A stretch of 61,470 nucleotides of DNA from Ornatilinea sp. GTDB taxonomy: Bacteria; Chloroflexota; Anaerolineae; Anaerolineales; Anaerolineaceae. Positions 17,754 to 27,174 of the stretch are shown here, in pieces (the first letter of the stretch is position 1; each line of letters starts with the position of its first letter). Position numbers and translations under genes: made by a program. A model generated the notes under the pieces. That model was not told where the DNA came from. It was given only the letters and a program-made list of their open reading frames with translations, and did not search any database. The stretch covers positions 1 to 61,470 of the forward strand of contig JAHDQE010000052.1 in assembly GCA_018433975.1 (NCBI GenBank), in the 5' to 3' direction.

Positions 17754-19229
17754 ATGATGACCACATCATTAGAAGAGTCTGGAATTACACTGTTAGGTTT
17801 AGGACCAGGCGGCGTTGAATATTTGACCGGAGAAGCAAAAGAATGGCTGTTGGGGTGCTCTGAGATCTATGCACGTACGGCATCTCACCCCGCTCTTCAG
17901 GACCATTTTGAAAAATTAACCGTGCACGGCTTCGATGATTTATATGAATACGGCGCTTCACTTCAAGGAATTCACGAACAAATCGTATCCGTGATTCTGG
18001 AACTTGGAAAAAAGCCGGGGGGAGTGACGTATGCTGTTCCGGGACATCCTTTGTTTGGCGACGTGACCTGCAAAGCAATTATCCAGAGTTGCCGTGAATC
18101 GGGGATGCCGGTGAGGGTGATTCAGGGCATCAGTTATCTGGGGCTGATTTGCTCCGGATTGGAGCTGGATATCTGCCAGAATTTGACGATTTTGGACTCA
18201 CTGGTATTAAAAGACTTCCGTTTTCCGCCTTTTTCGCCTGCCCTGCCTGTGTTGATTGCCCAATTGGGAAACCGTGAATCGGTTCAGAAAATTCAAAAGA
18301 TTCTCCTTGCCGTCTATCCGGAAGACCATCCCGTGACACTGGTGCATATCGCAGAAAACAATTCCCCGGATATTGAGAAGCTGACTCTGGCAGAAGCGGG
18401 CCGGTCTGAACGCATTGGGATGTTATCCGGATTATATTTGCCTGCCATCAGCCCGGATGCTTCGTTTGAGTCGCTGCAGGATGTGATTGCTCATTTGCGG
18501 GCACCAGACGGTTGTCCCTGGGACCGTGAGCAAACCCATCAATCCCTTCGCTCCAGCCTGTTAGAAGAGACTTATGAGGCGCTTACGGCCCTTGATGCAG
18601 CCGATCCGGAAGCCATGCAGGAAGAATTTGGAGATCTGGTAATGCAGGTGGTAATGCATGCTCAGATTGCTTCTGAATTGGGCGAATTTAGCATGGTGGA
18701 TATTGTGCAGGGTATTAACCGCAAACTGATGCGGCGGCATCCCCATGTCTTTGGGGATGTGGATGTGAAAGACACTGAAAATGTCCTTAAAAATTGGGAG
18801 AAATTGAAAGAAAAAGAACGCGGGGATAACGGGAAGAAACTTCGCAAGGGAATGTTAGATGGTGTGCCAAAGGATTACCCGGCTCTGGCTCAGGCCCAGG
18901 AATACCAGAAACGCGCCCGGCGGGTCGGTTTTGACTGGTCGGATATTCAGGGTGTGCTGGATAAAGTGAGAGAGGAACTGGTGGAGTTTCAGGAAGCTGC
19001 TGCCGGACAGGAAAAGGCCGGGGAGTTGGGAGATCTGTTGTTTTCCCTGGTGAACCTGGCCCGCTGGTGTGATGTCGACGCGGAAAGTGTCCTGCGTGAA
19101 ACCAACCAGAAATTTAAGCGGCGTTTTCGGCATGTTGAAGAACGTGCGAAAGAAACAGGCCAGAACCTTTCAGAGATGACTCTGGAGGAGATGGATGCCT
19201 TCTGGGATGAGGCCAAAGGGTTGGAGTGA
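17754..19229 (+). CDS. mazG: Tetrapyrrole-methylase-like / MazG nucleotide pyrophosphohydrolase fusion
   Basis: 491 residues in two parts. Residues 10-235 form a SAM-dependent tetrapyrrole methylase-like domain (GLGPGGVEYLTGEA, VPGHPLFGD). Residues 240-491 form a MazG domain with two halves: GCPWDREQTHQSLRSSLLEETYE, then the metal motif EEFGDL, and a second half with GELGDLLFSLVNLARW. MazG enzymes cut nucleoside triphosphates, including (p)ppGpp-related and damaged nucleotides, to monophosphates. This fusion matches the YabN architecture of Firmicutes and related bacteria, in which the methylase substrate is unknown. A GAGAGG site lies 8 bases before the ATG. Single-gene unit ending at a bidirectional terminator. 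Confidence 0.93.
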   Translation: MMTTSLEESGITLLGLGPGGVEYLTGEAKEWLLGCSEIYARTASHPALQDHFEKLTVHGFDDLYEYGASLQGIHEQIVSVILELGKKPGGVTYAVPGHPLFGDVTCKAIIQSCRESGMPVRVIQGISYLGLICSGLELDICQNLTILDSLVLKDFRFPPFSPALPVLIAQLGNRESVQKIQKILLAVYPEDHPVTLVHIAENNSPDIEKLTLAEAGRSERIGMLSGLYLPAISPDASFESLQDVIAHLRAPDGCPWDREQTHQSLRSSLLEETYEALTALDAADPEAMQEEFGDLVMQVVMHAQIASELGEFSMVDIVQGINRKLMRRHPHVFGDVDVKDTENVLKNWEKLKEKERGDNGKKLRKGMLDGVPKDYPALAQAQEYQKRARRVGFDWSDIQGVLDKVREELVEFQEAAAGQEKAGELGDLLFSLVNLARWCDVDAESVLRETNQKFKRRFRHVEERAKETGQNLSEMTLEEMDAFWDEAKGLE

Positions 19230-19244
19230 ACTTCCTATAAACAT

Positions 19245-19286
19245 AAAAAATACCCGTTCATAGTTTTCTACGAGCGGGTATTTTTT
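19245..19286. terminator. Bidirectional terminator between mazG and tnaA
   Basis: A 15-bp stem with one G-T pair (arms 19245-19259 and 19272-19286), A-run on one side and T-run on the other, lies between convergent genes. It should stop transcription in both directions. Confidence 0.85.
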
Positions 19287-19304
19287 TATGGAAACACAAT
19301 CACT

Positions 19305-20681
19305 CTAAAGTGGTTCAAATCGGGCGGTGAAATGTCTCAACAGGGGTGGGGCATAGGTGATCCGGTAGCCCTTGAGTTCCTGGCTTTTTTCCTTGAGTGT
19401 GATCAGCGTATCGGCTACATAGTCCAGGTGGCTCTGAGTATACACCCGGCGGGGAATTGCCAGGCGGACCAGCTCCAATTGAGGATAAACCATTTCTCCG
19501 GAGTCTGGATCCTGATAACCAAACATTACGGAACCAATTTCTACACCGCGGATACCGCCTTCGAGGTAAAGGGCAGCATCCAGGGCCTGTCCCGGGAATT
19601 CGGCATGTGGAATATGAGGCAGCATCCTTCCTGCATCTACATAGACAGCATGGCCGCCGGCCGGTTCAATGATCGGTATTCCGGCTTCCAGCAATCTGTC
19701 GGCGAGATACGCGGTTTGCCCCAGGCGGTATGCCAGATAAGACTCGTCCAGTCCTTCCATCAGGCCAACGGCCAGGGCGTCCAGGTCGCGGCCGGCCAGT
19801 CCGCCATAGGTAACAAACCCTTCACGAAGGATCAATTCATTGGACACTTTCTGGAAGAGATCTGCGTCACGCATGGCAAGGAACCCGCCAATGTTGACAA
19901 TGGCATCTTTTTTGGCGCTCATCCAGGCCCCATCTGCCAGGCTGAAAATTTCATTGGCAATTTCAAGGGTTGATTTATTCGCGTAGCCATCTTCTCGCTG
20001 TTTGATGAAATAAGCATTTTCAGCAAAGCGGCAGCTGTCAATAAAGAAGGGGATGCCGAATTCATGGTAGATTTCTGAAACAGCGCGGATATTGCTGAGG
20101 GAAACAGGCTGTCCGCCGCCTGCGTTATTGGTAATGGTAATGCTCCCAAAGGGAATATTCTCGGGTCCTTTTTCCAGGATAAAAGCACGTAATTTTTCTA
20201 AATCCATATTGCCTTTAAACGGAGTCCGGATTGTTGGATTGAATGCTTCATCACAGACGAGGTTGGTTGGTCGGCCTCCTCGAGCGCGGATGTTTCCTTC
20301 GGTCGTGTCAAAGTGCATATTGGAAGGAATGTACATTCCGGGTTTCACGAGCAGATCGGTCAGAATGGTTTCGGCGGCACGCCCCTGGTGGGTGGGTACA
20401 AAGTATTCGAATCCGAATATCTTTTGCATCACTTCAGAGAGCCGGAAATACGATCTGGCACCCGCGTAGGATTCATCACCGGCCATCATGGCCGCCCATT
20501 GGTATTGGCTCATGGCTCCGGTGCCGGAATCCGTAAGGAGATCAATAAATACATCCTCTGCTGGTAAAGCGAACAGGTTGTAACCCGCTTTTTTCATTGC
20601 TTTTTGACGTTCCTCAGGTGAGACCAGTCGAATCGGCTCAACCATTTTGATGCGAAACGGCTCGGCGGGGTGTTGGGGCAT
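19305..20681 (-). CDS. tnaA: Tryptophanase (beta-eliminating lyase)
   Basis: 458 residues. A PLP enzyme that splits tryptophan into indole, pyruvate and ammonia. The PLP lysine is in MSAKKDA, the TDSGTGAMSQ and PTHQGR segments are typical, and NNAGGGQPVS precedes the cofactor-binding aspartate region. Tyrosine phenol-lyase is the close alternative. The segment HFDTT and the later VEIGS match tryptophanase, whereas tyrosine phenol-lyases have YFTTT and an arginine in MERG. I therefore call tryptophanase; the exact substrate is an inference. An AGGAGG site precedes the ATG. No tnaC-like leader was recognised. Convergent with mazG. Confidence 0.85.
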   Translation of the reverse strand: MPQHPAEPFRIKMVEPIRLVSPEERQKAMKKAGYNLFALPAEDVFIDLLTDSGTGAMSQYQWAAMMAGDESYAGARSYFRLSEVMQKIFGFEYFVPTHQGRAAETILTDLLVKPGMYIPSNMHFDTTEGNIRARGGRPTNLVCDEAFNPTIRTPFKGNMDLEKLRAFILEKGPENIPFGSITITNNAGGGQPVSLSNIRAVSEIYHEFGIPFFIDSCRFAENAYFIKQREDGYANKSTLEIANEIFSLADGAWMSAKKDAIVNIGGFLAMRDADLFQKVSNELILREGFVTYGGLAGRDLDALAVGLMEGLDESYLAYRLGQTAYLADRLLEAGIPIIEPAGGHAVYVDAGRMLPHIPHAEFPGQALDAALYLEGGIRGVEIGSVMFGYQDPDSGEMVYPQLELVRLAIPRRVYTQSHLDYVADTLITLKEKSQELKGYRITYAPPLLRHFTARFEPL

Positions 20682-21272
20682 TGTTTTTCCTCCTTAATAA
20701 AGTAGAATGTTCTGTGCTTCTGGCCCTATGAGATATTTAAAGAGAGCACAGATATAGATTACTATTACTTTAACCCATTTCCTTAAAATGCGCGAGGGGT
20801 TTTCGGTCAGTGAATATGGCAATCTTATTCTAATTTCTTGCAGAAAATGACTAACCAGATCTCCGATTTTTCAGTATAAAAGGGAGTCCATTGATTTGAG
20901 AACCACTATTATTGGAAAAAAAGTGAAAACTGTAATCAAATCATCTGGTTAATGAAGGTACGTTCTTCCGAACATTGTTGAAGAAACTGAGGCAAAAATT
21001 TAAGGAGCTTGAGAAGAACATGTTCCTGGGAAGAAATGGATCGTAACGATCTTATTCCACCTGTAAGCCTATAATGAACACAATGGTATAATCCAAAAAC
21101 TTGGTATTCACATTCGTGAGATCCCAGGATTGAATCCACATCAATAGAAGAAAATGCTACACAACAGGAATAAATCGCTCCATGTTTGGCCGCATAAAGC
21201 GGGTGTGCGAACCGTATCAGGGTTACAGCAAAAAATTGATTCAACCCGTATTTTAAAGGAACAATAGGCATA
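20682..21272. other. Intergenic region between tnaA and the next gene
   Basis: About 590 bp between divergent genes. Near the tnaA side is an 8-bp inverted repeat with a 26-bp spacer (TCTGTGCT at 20711-20718, AGCACAGA at 20745-20752), a possible operator. The rest holds no gene I can support: a 135-codon minus-strand frame at 20936-21343 has no recognisable motif and overlaps the next gene. No convincing promoter for tnaA was found by eye. Confidence 0.5.
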
Positions 21273-21986
21273 ATGAAGAAATTGAATAGAATCCGGAACG
21301 GGCTGGCTTTGATTTTATGTTTGTTCTCCCTGGTATTGATCATTTGGTCGAGCTGGCCTTTGAGACGCTCTCATCAAACCCTGCCTGTTCAGAGCGCGAT
21401 TCTGTCCGCCAGCACCAACGCCGTTCTTAAAGAGCCGCGCCGGATTTCAATAGATTGGCCGGAGAAAATTCGTCTGGGAGATGACGAGACCATCAGTCTT
21501 TTGTTGGAAGTGGATGAAATAGGAAGAATTACGCCCGCGGCCGGTAGGACCGGTCAGCAAGTTGCAGAGACATCGATTGAGGCGGCCGATTTATTCGATA
21601 CACACAATCTGATTGCGGAGGCAAGACTGGATATGGCCGGCGTCAACGTCCTCCCGAAAGGGCTTATACAGGAGCCGCTGGGCCGGGGACAAACCCTGCA
21701 TTTCTATTGGAATATTCAGCCGCAGCAGACCGGTTCTGTACGAGGAACGTTGTGGTTGTTTATAAATGCGATTCCAAAGACGGAAGAGGGGACGGCCGAT
21801 CGAATGCCCTTGCTGGCAAAAGAGCTGGAAATTGAAACGATTTCCGTTTTGGGTCTGGCAACAAATTGGGCGCGCCGGATAGGCCTAATGGGGATAGGCT
21901 TTTCGCTGATTTTAGGGTTCCCGTATTTTAAAGCTTTATGGGCTGGAATGAGGCGCAGGCAGTTAGCCAAAAGCCCAAAGAAGTGA
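21273..21986 (+). CDS. Unknown protein with a membrane segment at each end
   Basis: 237 residues, not recognised. It begins MKKLNRIRNG, followed by a hydrophobic segment (about residues 10-28), then a hydrophilic domain of about 170 residues with beta-rich character, a second hydrophobic segment (about 203-222) and a very basic tail (MRRRQLAKSPKK). This suggests a membrane protein with the middle domain outside and both ends in the cytosol. The ATG has AAAGGA about 14 bases upstream. It lies directly before the AtpZ-like gene but is separated from it by a hairpin and an own promoter, so a shared function is uncertain. Confidence 0.7.
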   Translation: MKKLNRIRNGLALILCLFSLVLIIWSSWPLRRSHQTLPVQSAILSASTNAVLKEPRRISIDWPEKIRLGDDETISLLLEVDEIGRITPAAGRTGQQVAETSIEAADLFDTHNLIAEARLDMAGVNVLPKGLIQEPLGRGQTLHFYWNIQPQQTGSVRGTLWLFINAIPKTEEGTADRMPLLAKELEIETISVLGLATNWARRIGLMGIGFSLILGFPYFKALWAGMRRRQLAKSPKK

Positions 21987-22002
21987 AAGAAGGCAGACAA
22001 CT

Positions 22003-22023
22003 TTCGGATGTTTTGCATCCGAA
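22003..22023 (+). terminator. Hairpin after the unknown membrane protein gene
   Basis: A perfect 8-bp stem (TTCGGATG / CATCCGAA) with a 5-base loop, 17 bp after the stop codon. No T-run follows. It probably ends or stabilises the upstream mRNA just before the next promoter. Confidence 0.5.
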
Positions 22024-22057
22024 CAGCCGTGTATAGAGCTAATCCTTAACGGGTAAG

Positions 22058-22066
22058 TGTTATAAT
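22058..22066 (+). promoter_or_regulatory. Extended -10 promoter directly before the AtpZ-like gene
   Basis: TGTTATAAT is a perfect extended -10 element (TGnTATAAT). No good -35 is seen. Transcription would start at about 22073-22075, only 1-3 bases before the ATG at 22076, so the mRNA may be leaderless. There is no Shine-Dalgarno sequence, which agrees. Confidence 0.6.
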
Positions 22067-22075
22067 CGCAATATT

Positions 22076-22414
22076 ATGCAGCCGGAAAAGAATCTTCTTG
22101 ATAACTCAAATCAGCCATTATTGAAAGTAATGGGGGGAGTCTTACTTCAGGTTGGTGGAATTGTATTGGCAATTGTCCTGCCGCTGGTCTTATTAGGCCT
22201 GTGGTTGGATAAAACATTTGATACAACGCCTTTTTTAACTTTATCCATGCTTCTTGTCAGCGTTCCCTTAACGATAGTTGCATTGTCGTATTTTCTAAGA
22301 AAAACGATTGCGAAAATAACGCCTGCACAGGATGAACCTTCTGGGATAACAAAAGAGGATGAAAGTTTTGGAAAAGAAGGCGAAGACGAAGCTTCAATGG
22401 AAAAATCCCCTTAG
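22076..22414 (+). CDS. AtpZ/AtpI-like small membrane protein
   Basis: 112 residues with two membrane segments (about 17-45 and 52-75) joined by the family motif GLWLDKTFDTTPF, and an acidic C-terminal tail. Members of this family normally stand at the head of F-type ATP synthase operons and are thought to help c-ring assembly or magnesium entry. Here no F-type gene follows. The nearest rotary enzyme is the V-type ATPase operon about 1 kb further on, on the other strand. The start has no ribosome-binding site and a promoter 10 bp upstream, suggesting a leaderless message. Confidence 0.8.
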   Translation: MQPEKNLLDNSNQPLLKVMGGVLLQVGGIVLAIVLPLVLLGLWLDKTFDTTPFLTLSMLLVSVPLTIVALSYFLRKTIAKITPAQDEPSGITKEDESFGKEGEDEASMEKSP

Positions 22415-22503
22415 ATTGTGTTAGGGCGCTGGTTGCTGTGAATATAACCCTTGTGTCTAAAACGATTATGAATGAGTTTTCCCGGTAAATTACAGGGAAA
22501 ACG

Positions 22504-22593
22504 ATGGGATACTTTCGCTTTGCGGATGATGCTGCATTTCAGGAAGACCTGTTCAAGGAACGGCGAGAAAGACACCGGTTAGGGATGGATTAA
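22504..22593 (+). CDS. Possible 29-residue peptide, unknown
   Basis: The frame begins MGYFRFADDAAFQEDLFKER and ends RHRLGMD. It is strongly charged, and an AGGG sequence lies 5 bases before the ATG, at the edge of the inverted repeat. There is no hydrophobic stretch. It could be a real small protein or chance; the composition looks more protein-like than random, but the support is thin. Confidence 0.25.
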   Translation: MGYFRFADDAAFQEDLFKERRERHRLGMD

Positions 22594-22606
22594 TAGAAAG
22601 TTGAAA

Positions 22607-22636
22607 AAATTTGTTATCCATCAGGATAACAAATTT
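22607..22636 (-). terminator. Terminator of uspA
   Basis: A perfect 13-bp stem (AAATTTGTTATCC / GGATAACAAATTT) with a 4-base loop. On the minus strand it is followed by a T-run (AAATTTTTTC), as expected for a terminator of the uspA transcript. It may also slow plus-strand transcription. Confidence 0.6.
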
Positions 22637-22776
22637 GGGGTAAAAGGGATTTTTTATTTATAAAAAATTAGATGAAGGTTCTCGGTAGAAAAAACTTGAA
22701 CTACGTCCAGGAAAATGATCGGTTTTCAGGGCGTTTCTTGTGAAATATTCTTCAGAAACAGTTCTATTACATTGGA

Positions 22777-23232
22777 CTATTTGAAGTCGAGCTTAGCAAT
22801 CAGCACCGGGCAGAGTGCAGTTTCAATAACTCTCTGCGCAACGCTCCCAATCAGCATGCGGCGCGGGCCACCGTGGCTGATCTGGCCGATGACGATCAGG
22901 TCCACACCTTTTTCGCGGGCCAGTTTTTCAATCTCAATATAGGGCATGCCGTAGAGGATAACCTGTTCGGTATTCAGGTTGGCAGACAGGCGTGTCAGGT
23001 AATTGAGATATTGCTGGGCACTTTTTACCATGTCTTCTTTTGTCTCGCTTACTGTTTTGTGCAGCGAGACGCTTAACTCTTCGGCAACTTTGAGATCAAC
23101 AACGTAGACAAAAGTGACTAGCGCCTGGTTCTGCCTGGCCAGTTGAATGGCAAGCCTCCCCGCGGCTAATGAGGATTTTGATCCATCAAAAGGGACCAAA
23201 ATATGATGAAAGAGTGACTGCGTTTGTTCCAT
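22777..23232 (-). CDS. Universal stress protein, UspA family
   Basis: 151 residues. The N-terminal HHILVPFDGSKSS strand-loop and the C-terminal ATP-binding motif (IGQISHGGPRRMLIGSVAQRV, then CPVLIAK) are those of the ATP-binding UspA type. Such proteins respond to energy or oxidative stress; the exact role is unknown. It follows the V-type ATPase operon on the same strand after a 78-bp gap, so it may be partly cotranscribed with it. Confidence 0.92.
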   Translation of the reverse strand: MEQTQSLFHHILVPFDGSKSSLAAGRLAIQLARQNQALVTFVYVVDLKVAEELSVSLHKTVSETKEDMVKSAQQYLNYLTRLSANLNTEQVILYGMPYIEIEKLAREKGVDLIVIGQISHGGPRRMLIGSVAQRVIETALCPVLIAKLDFK

Positions 23233-23310
23233 AGAATATCTCGCTTTCGTAGACCGGCTACCTTTTCGGTTTTTAGAGAAATGATCCTATAGCCAATCAG
23301 CTTTGTTCAT

Positions 23311-23997
23311 TTAATTCTCTGGAGTTTCCCCAGAAAATTCAGGGGCTGACGAATCTTCAATGGATTCCGGGTCTGATTCATCTTCTGCCCTGTTTTTTAA
23401 TAGTTTCAAGCGGAACGTTTCTTCACGTTCGCGTTCTTCCATGGCGCTTTCAATAAATGTAACCGTTTCCTCATAGGCTGGAATAAAGATATATTTAAGA
23501 GCATTCACCCTGCGTTGGGTCTTACGCAGCTCTCGGGCCAATCGCCATACGGAGGTCATGGTTTCCGTCAATTCTGGTACCCGGTTTAAGACGGTGCGGA
23601 AAGCGAAACTGGCATCATCCAGAGTGGCCTGGGTATCCCCCAGACTGTATGACATTTCAGGGGGTTCGCCGTGGCTCTCTACAATTGGAATAGGAACGCC
23701 CATTACGCCGCGACTTTTAATCTCAACTTCAATGGTTTTATTGACCGCCAGAGAAGCCCATTCCACACGTTCCTGACCCACTGTCAATCGGGCATTTTCC
23801 AATGAACGGTAAGCAGCAGCTAATTTCTCCCACACCTGGTTTTGAAGCACATCGGCATCATGTGCCAGATGCATAAGCTCTGTAGTCAAGACCTCTCTTT
23901 TTTTATCCAGGATGTCATAACCCTCCCGTGCAAAAGAGAGATCTTTCTTGATGCGCATCAAATTACTACGTGTGGGGGCGATATTTAATCGGCTCAT
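23311..23997 (-). CDS. atpD: V-type ATPase subunit D
   Basis: 228 residues. Subunit D is the central rotor shaft of the V1 motor. It begins with the typical NIAPTRSNLMRIKKDLSFAREGYDILDKKR and is almost wholly helical, with a long coiled coil at both ends. The acidic tail (about 200-228) is longer than in many relatives. It lies 1 bp after atpB, last in the operon. Confidence 0.95.
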   Translation of the reverse strand: MSRLNIAPTRSNLMRIKKDLSFAREGYDILDKKREVLTTELMHLAHDADVLQNQVWEKLAAAYRSLENARLTVGQERVEWASLAVNKTIEVEIKSRGVMGVPIPIVESHGEPPEMSYSLGDTQATLDDASFAFRTVLNRVPELTETMTSVWRLARELRKTQRRVNALKYIFIPAYEETVTFIESAMEEREREETFRLKLLKNRAEDESDPESIEDSSAPEFSGETPEN

Positions 23998-23998
23998 A

Positions 23999-25411
23999 TT
24001 ACTTTCCGTAGTATTGGTCTAATTCGGATTCCCGAACGCGGGTCAGTTCATCTCGTGGCAGCAGAGAAAGCAAACGCCACCCGATGGTCAGCGTTTCTGC
24101 GATGGTACGGTTCTCTTGGGGACCCTGATTGACGAACTCTTGTTCAAATCCTTTACCAAATTTCAGGTATTTCTGGTCAACCGATGATAATTCTTCTTCT
24201 CCGATCACCGAGGCCAAGGACCGGATGTTTTGGACCCGTGCGTAAGAAGCATAAAGCTGTGCGGAAAGACGGCTGTGGTCGGCTCGTGTGTGCCCTTCTC
24301 CAATGCCATCTTTCATCAAACGCGAAAGGCTGGGTAATACTGCAATGGGAGGATAAATATCCTGTTGGTTCAGGCTGCGGTTCAGTACGATCTGTCCCTC
24401 GGTGATGTAACCGGTGAGGTCCGGTACCGGATGGGTAATATCATCGTTGGGCATGGTCAGGATCGGGATCTGAGTAATTGAACCCTGGCTGGTTTTGATA
24501 CGTCCGGTGCGTTCGTATAATGAAGCCAGGTCGCTGTACAGATACCCCGGGTATCCTTTACGGCTGGGTACTTCACCACGCGTGTTTGAGATCTGCCGCA
24601 AGGCTTCACAGTAATAGGTCATATCTGTGAGAACGACCAGAACATGCATGTTTTGATCGAAAGCCAGATATTCGGCCAGAGTCAGGGCTGCTCGGGGCGT
24701 GATGAGCCGTTCAACGGGAGGGTCGTCGGCCAGGTTCAGGAACATGGCTACCCGGTTAAGGGCGCCGCTTTCGACGAACGATTCGGTAAAGAAAGAGGCC
24801 ACGTCATGCTTGAGGCCCATTGCTGCGAAAACGATAGCAAATTCCTCGCTGTGGCTTTCGGTTGCGCCGGCCGGAGAACCCAGGGTAGCCTGTCGCACAA
24901 TCTGGGCAGCGAGTTTGTCGTGTGGCAGACCGCTGGCAGAGAAAAGCGGTACCTTTTGTCCCATGACCAGCGTGTTCATTCCATCAATGGCTGAAATACC
25001 GGTCTGAATATAGTCACGGGGATAGACACGTGAAGTAGGGTTAATGGGTTCTCCATTGACATCACGATATGTATCCGCCAACGGCTGCGGGCCACCGTCA
25101 ATGGGTGTACCCATGCCGTCAAAAACTCGTCCCAGCATTTCTGTAGCAACCGGAATATGCAAGGTTTCCCCCAGGAAGTGTACACTGGTGCCTTCAATAG
25201 AGAGACCGGTGGTTCCGGAAAAAACTTCTACTACGGTGACATCTTCACCGGTTTCAAGAACTCGTCCGCGCCGTAAATTACCCTGTGAGTCAATAATCTC
25301 TACAACTTCGTCGTAGGCAATATTGCCCGCGCCTTTTAAAAATACGATTGGGCCATCTATGCGCGCGACGCCATTAACTTTGTTTCCTGCTTGAAAGCTA
25401 ATTTCGCTCAT
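23999..25411 (-). CDS. atpB: V-type ATPase subunit B
   Basis: 470 residues. The non-catalytic regulatory subunit of the A3B3 head. Recognised by the N-terminal barrel ([21 protein letters not shown]), [15 protein letters not shown], the degenerate P-loop region ([19 protein letters not shown]) and [13 protein letters not shown] with the arginine-finger region around [14 protein letters not shown]. It overlaps atpA by 4 bases. The C-terminus is normal. Confidence 0.97.
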   Translation of the reverse strand: MSEISFQAGNKVNGVARIDGPIVFLKGAGNIAYDEVVEIIDSQGNLRRGRVLETGEDVTVVEVFSGTTGLSIEGTSVHFLGETLHIPVATEMLGRVFDGMGTPIDGGPQPLADTYRDVNGEPINPTSRVYPRDYIQTGISAIDGMNTLVMGQKVPLFSASGLPHDKLAAQIVRQATLGSPAGATESHSEEFAIVFAAMGLKHDVASFFTESFVESGALNRVAMFLNLADDPPVERLITPRAALTLAEYLAFDQNMHVLVVLTDMTYYCEALRQISNTRGEVPSRKGYPGYLYSDLASLYERTGRIKTSQGSITQIPILTMPNDDITHPVPDLTGYITEGQIVLNRSLNQQDIYPPIAVLPSLSRLMKDGIGEGHTRADHSRLSAQLYASYARVQNIRSLASVIGEEELSSVDQKYLKFGKGFEQEFVNQGPQENRTIAETLTIGWRLLSLLPRDELTRVRESELDQYYGK

Positions 25412-27174
25412 GAGTTATTTTGCTCCAATTGATCCATTTGATCATCTAATTCTTTGTGTATTTCGTCCAACTTTTCCAACTGGTCATTGGCGCATAACGT
25501 TTTCATACGGACCAGGCTGTTCAGCACGGGTAATGCCTGGATCGTGAGGATCATAGCGCCGTGCTGGATGAGATATTTGGCTCGCGTATGAAAATGGAGA
25601 ATCAGATCCAACATCTTGATTTGCTTTTGAATGGTTGCGTAAGTGTCGATCTCGTCCAGAGCGTTTTGCTGCAGGAAGCCTTCGCGCAGTAAACGAGAAG
25701 TTTCCAGAGTAAGTCGTTGTTCATCTGGTAAAGCATCGGTACCAACCAGTTTAACAATTTGATCCAAACGGCTTTCTTCGTTCAGAATTCCCATTGCTTC
25801 CGCGCGCATGCTGCGCCAATCCAAATCAGTTTGCTTTTTCCACCAGTCGACAACATCGTCCAGATATTCGCTATAACTGTCCAACCAGTTTACGGAGGGG
25901 AAATGACGGGCGGAAGCCAATTCTTTGTCGAGCGCCCAAAAACAGCGGATAAAACGTTTGGTTTGTTGGGTAACGGGTTCGGAGAAATCTCCGCCTGGAG
26001 GTGAAACGGCGCCAATAACGGAAACCGAGCCTTCCTTTCCACTCAGCGTTTCAACATCACTGGCCCGTTCATAAAATTCGGCCAGACGGGCAGCCAGATA
26101 CGCCGGGTAACCTTCTTCGGCGGGCATTTCTTCCAGACGGCCCGAGATCTCACGCAGGGCTTCTGCCCAACGGGAGGTTGAATCTGCCATCAACGCAACG
26201 TGGTAACCCATATCACGATAATATTCCGCAATCGTAATACCCGTGTAAATACTGGCTTCACGGGCGGCCACAGGCATGTTGGAGGTGTTGGCAATTAACA
26301 CAGTACGCTCCATCAAGGGGCGGTTGCTGCGTGGGTCGATCAGTTCAGGGAATTCTTGCAGTACTTCCGTCATTTCATTGCCGCGTTCACCGCAGCCGAT
26401 ATAAATGACCACATCCGCATCGGACCATTTAGCCACCTGATGCTGTGTAATGGTCTTTCCGGCACCAAATCCGCCGGGAATAACCGCAGCACCACCTTTG
26501 GCCAGGGGGAAGAAAGTATCCAGCACGCGCTGCCCTGTCACCAGGGGTTGGTTCGGGGTTTTCCGGTGCAGGAAGGGGCGCGGTCGTCTTACAGGCCAAT
26601 TCTGCAGCATTGCTAAATTCTTTTCACCCTTTTCCGTTTGTACGCGGGCAATGGTTTCATCGATGGTATATTCGCCCTTAGGCGCTACCCAGGTGATCGT
26701 ACCGGTAGTGTTTGGCGGAACCATGACGCGGTGTTCAATAGTCTGTGTTTCGGGAACGGTGCCCAGAATTTCTCCACCGGTTACCTGAGTTCCTTCTTTC
26801 ATCACGGGGGTAAAATTCCATTGGTCGCCGCGGTAGAGCGGAGTGAGGCGAATGCCTCGGCCAATGAAGGAACCGCTGCGCATTTCAATTACAGGTAAAG
26901 GACGTTGAATCCCGTCGAAGATGCTGCGAAGTAAACCCGGTCCAAGTTCTACAGAGAGAGGCATGCCTGTTCCATATACTGGCGCGCCGGGACGCATCCC
27001 GGCAGTTTCTTCATAAACCTGAACAGTCATTTGATCATCGTTTAGATTGATGATCTCACCCACCAGGTGTTCTTCACCGACTTCAACGACTTCCAACATA
27101 CTTACCTGTCGGGAACCGCGTACCCGAACAACAGGCCCATTAACCCAGGTTACTACCCCTATCTGTTGGCTCAT
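25408..27174 (-). CDS. atpA: V-type ATPase catalytic subunit A
   Basis: 588 residues. The catalytic subunit. After the N-terminal barrel comes the roughly 90-residue bulge domain that distinguishes A from F-type beta. The P-loop GGFGAGKT lies near residue 235, GCGERGNEM near 262, and the [24 protein letters not shown] region follows. The C-terminal helical domain is intact. It overlaps atpE and atpB by 4 bases on either side. Confidence 0.97.
   Translation of the reverse strand: MSQQIGVVTWVNGPVVRVRGSRQVSMLEVVEVGEEHLVGEIINLNDDQMTVQVYEETAGMRPGAPVYGTGMPLSVELGPGLLRSIFDGIQRPLPVIEMRSGSFIGRGIRLTPLYRGDQWNFTPVMKEGTQVTGGEILGTVPETQTIEHRVMVPPNTTGTITWVAPKGEYTIDETIARVQTEKGEKNLAMLQNWPVRRPRPFLHRKTPNQPLVTGQRVLDTFFPLAKGGAAVIPGGFGAGKTITQHQVAKWSDADVVIYIGCGERGNEMTEVLQEFPELIDPRSNRPLMERTVLIANTSNMPVAAREASIYTGITIAEYYRDMGYHVALMADSTSRWAEALREISGRLEEMPAEEGYPAYLAARLAEFYERASDVETLSGKEGSVSVIGAVSPPGGDFSEPVTQQTKRFIRCFWALDKELASARHFPSVNWLDSYSEYLDDVVDWWKKQTDLDWRSMRAEAMGILNEESRLDQIVKLVGTDALPDEQRLTLETSRLLREGFLQQNALDEIDTYATIQKQIKMLDLILHFHTRAKYLIQHGAMILTIQALPVLNSLVRMKTLCANDQLEKLDEIHKELDDQMDQLEQNNS

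Larger units (their letters stand above)
22415..22776. other. Intergenic region between AtpZ-like gene and uspA
   Basis: About 360 bp between convergent genes. It holds an 8-bp inverted repeat (GTTTTCCC at 22476-22483, GGGAAAAC at 22495-22502), a possible 29-codon frame right after it, a 13-bp terminator-like hairpin (22607-22636) and an A/T-rich hairpin near 22649-22668. No known gene is recognised. Confidence 0.5.

Noticed and set aside
19305..20681. Tyrosine phenol-lyase as the name
   Set aside because: HFDTT and VEIGS match tryptophanase; the arginine typical of tyrosine phenol-lyase at the second site is absent.
20936..21343. Minus-strand frame of 135 codons upstream of the unknown membrane protein gene
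   Set aside because: It overlaps the start of a better supported gene, lacks motifs and a good start site.
22076..22776. Start of an F-type ATP synthase operon after the AtpZ-like gene
   Set aside because: The following 360 bp have no subunit a, c, b or other F-type gene and then a convergent stress protein gene.
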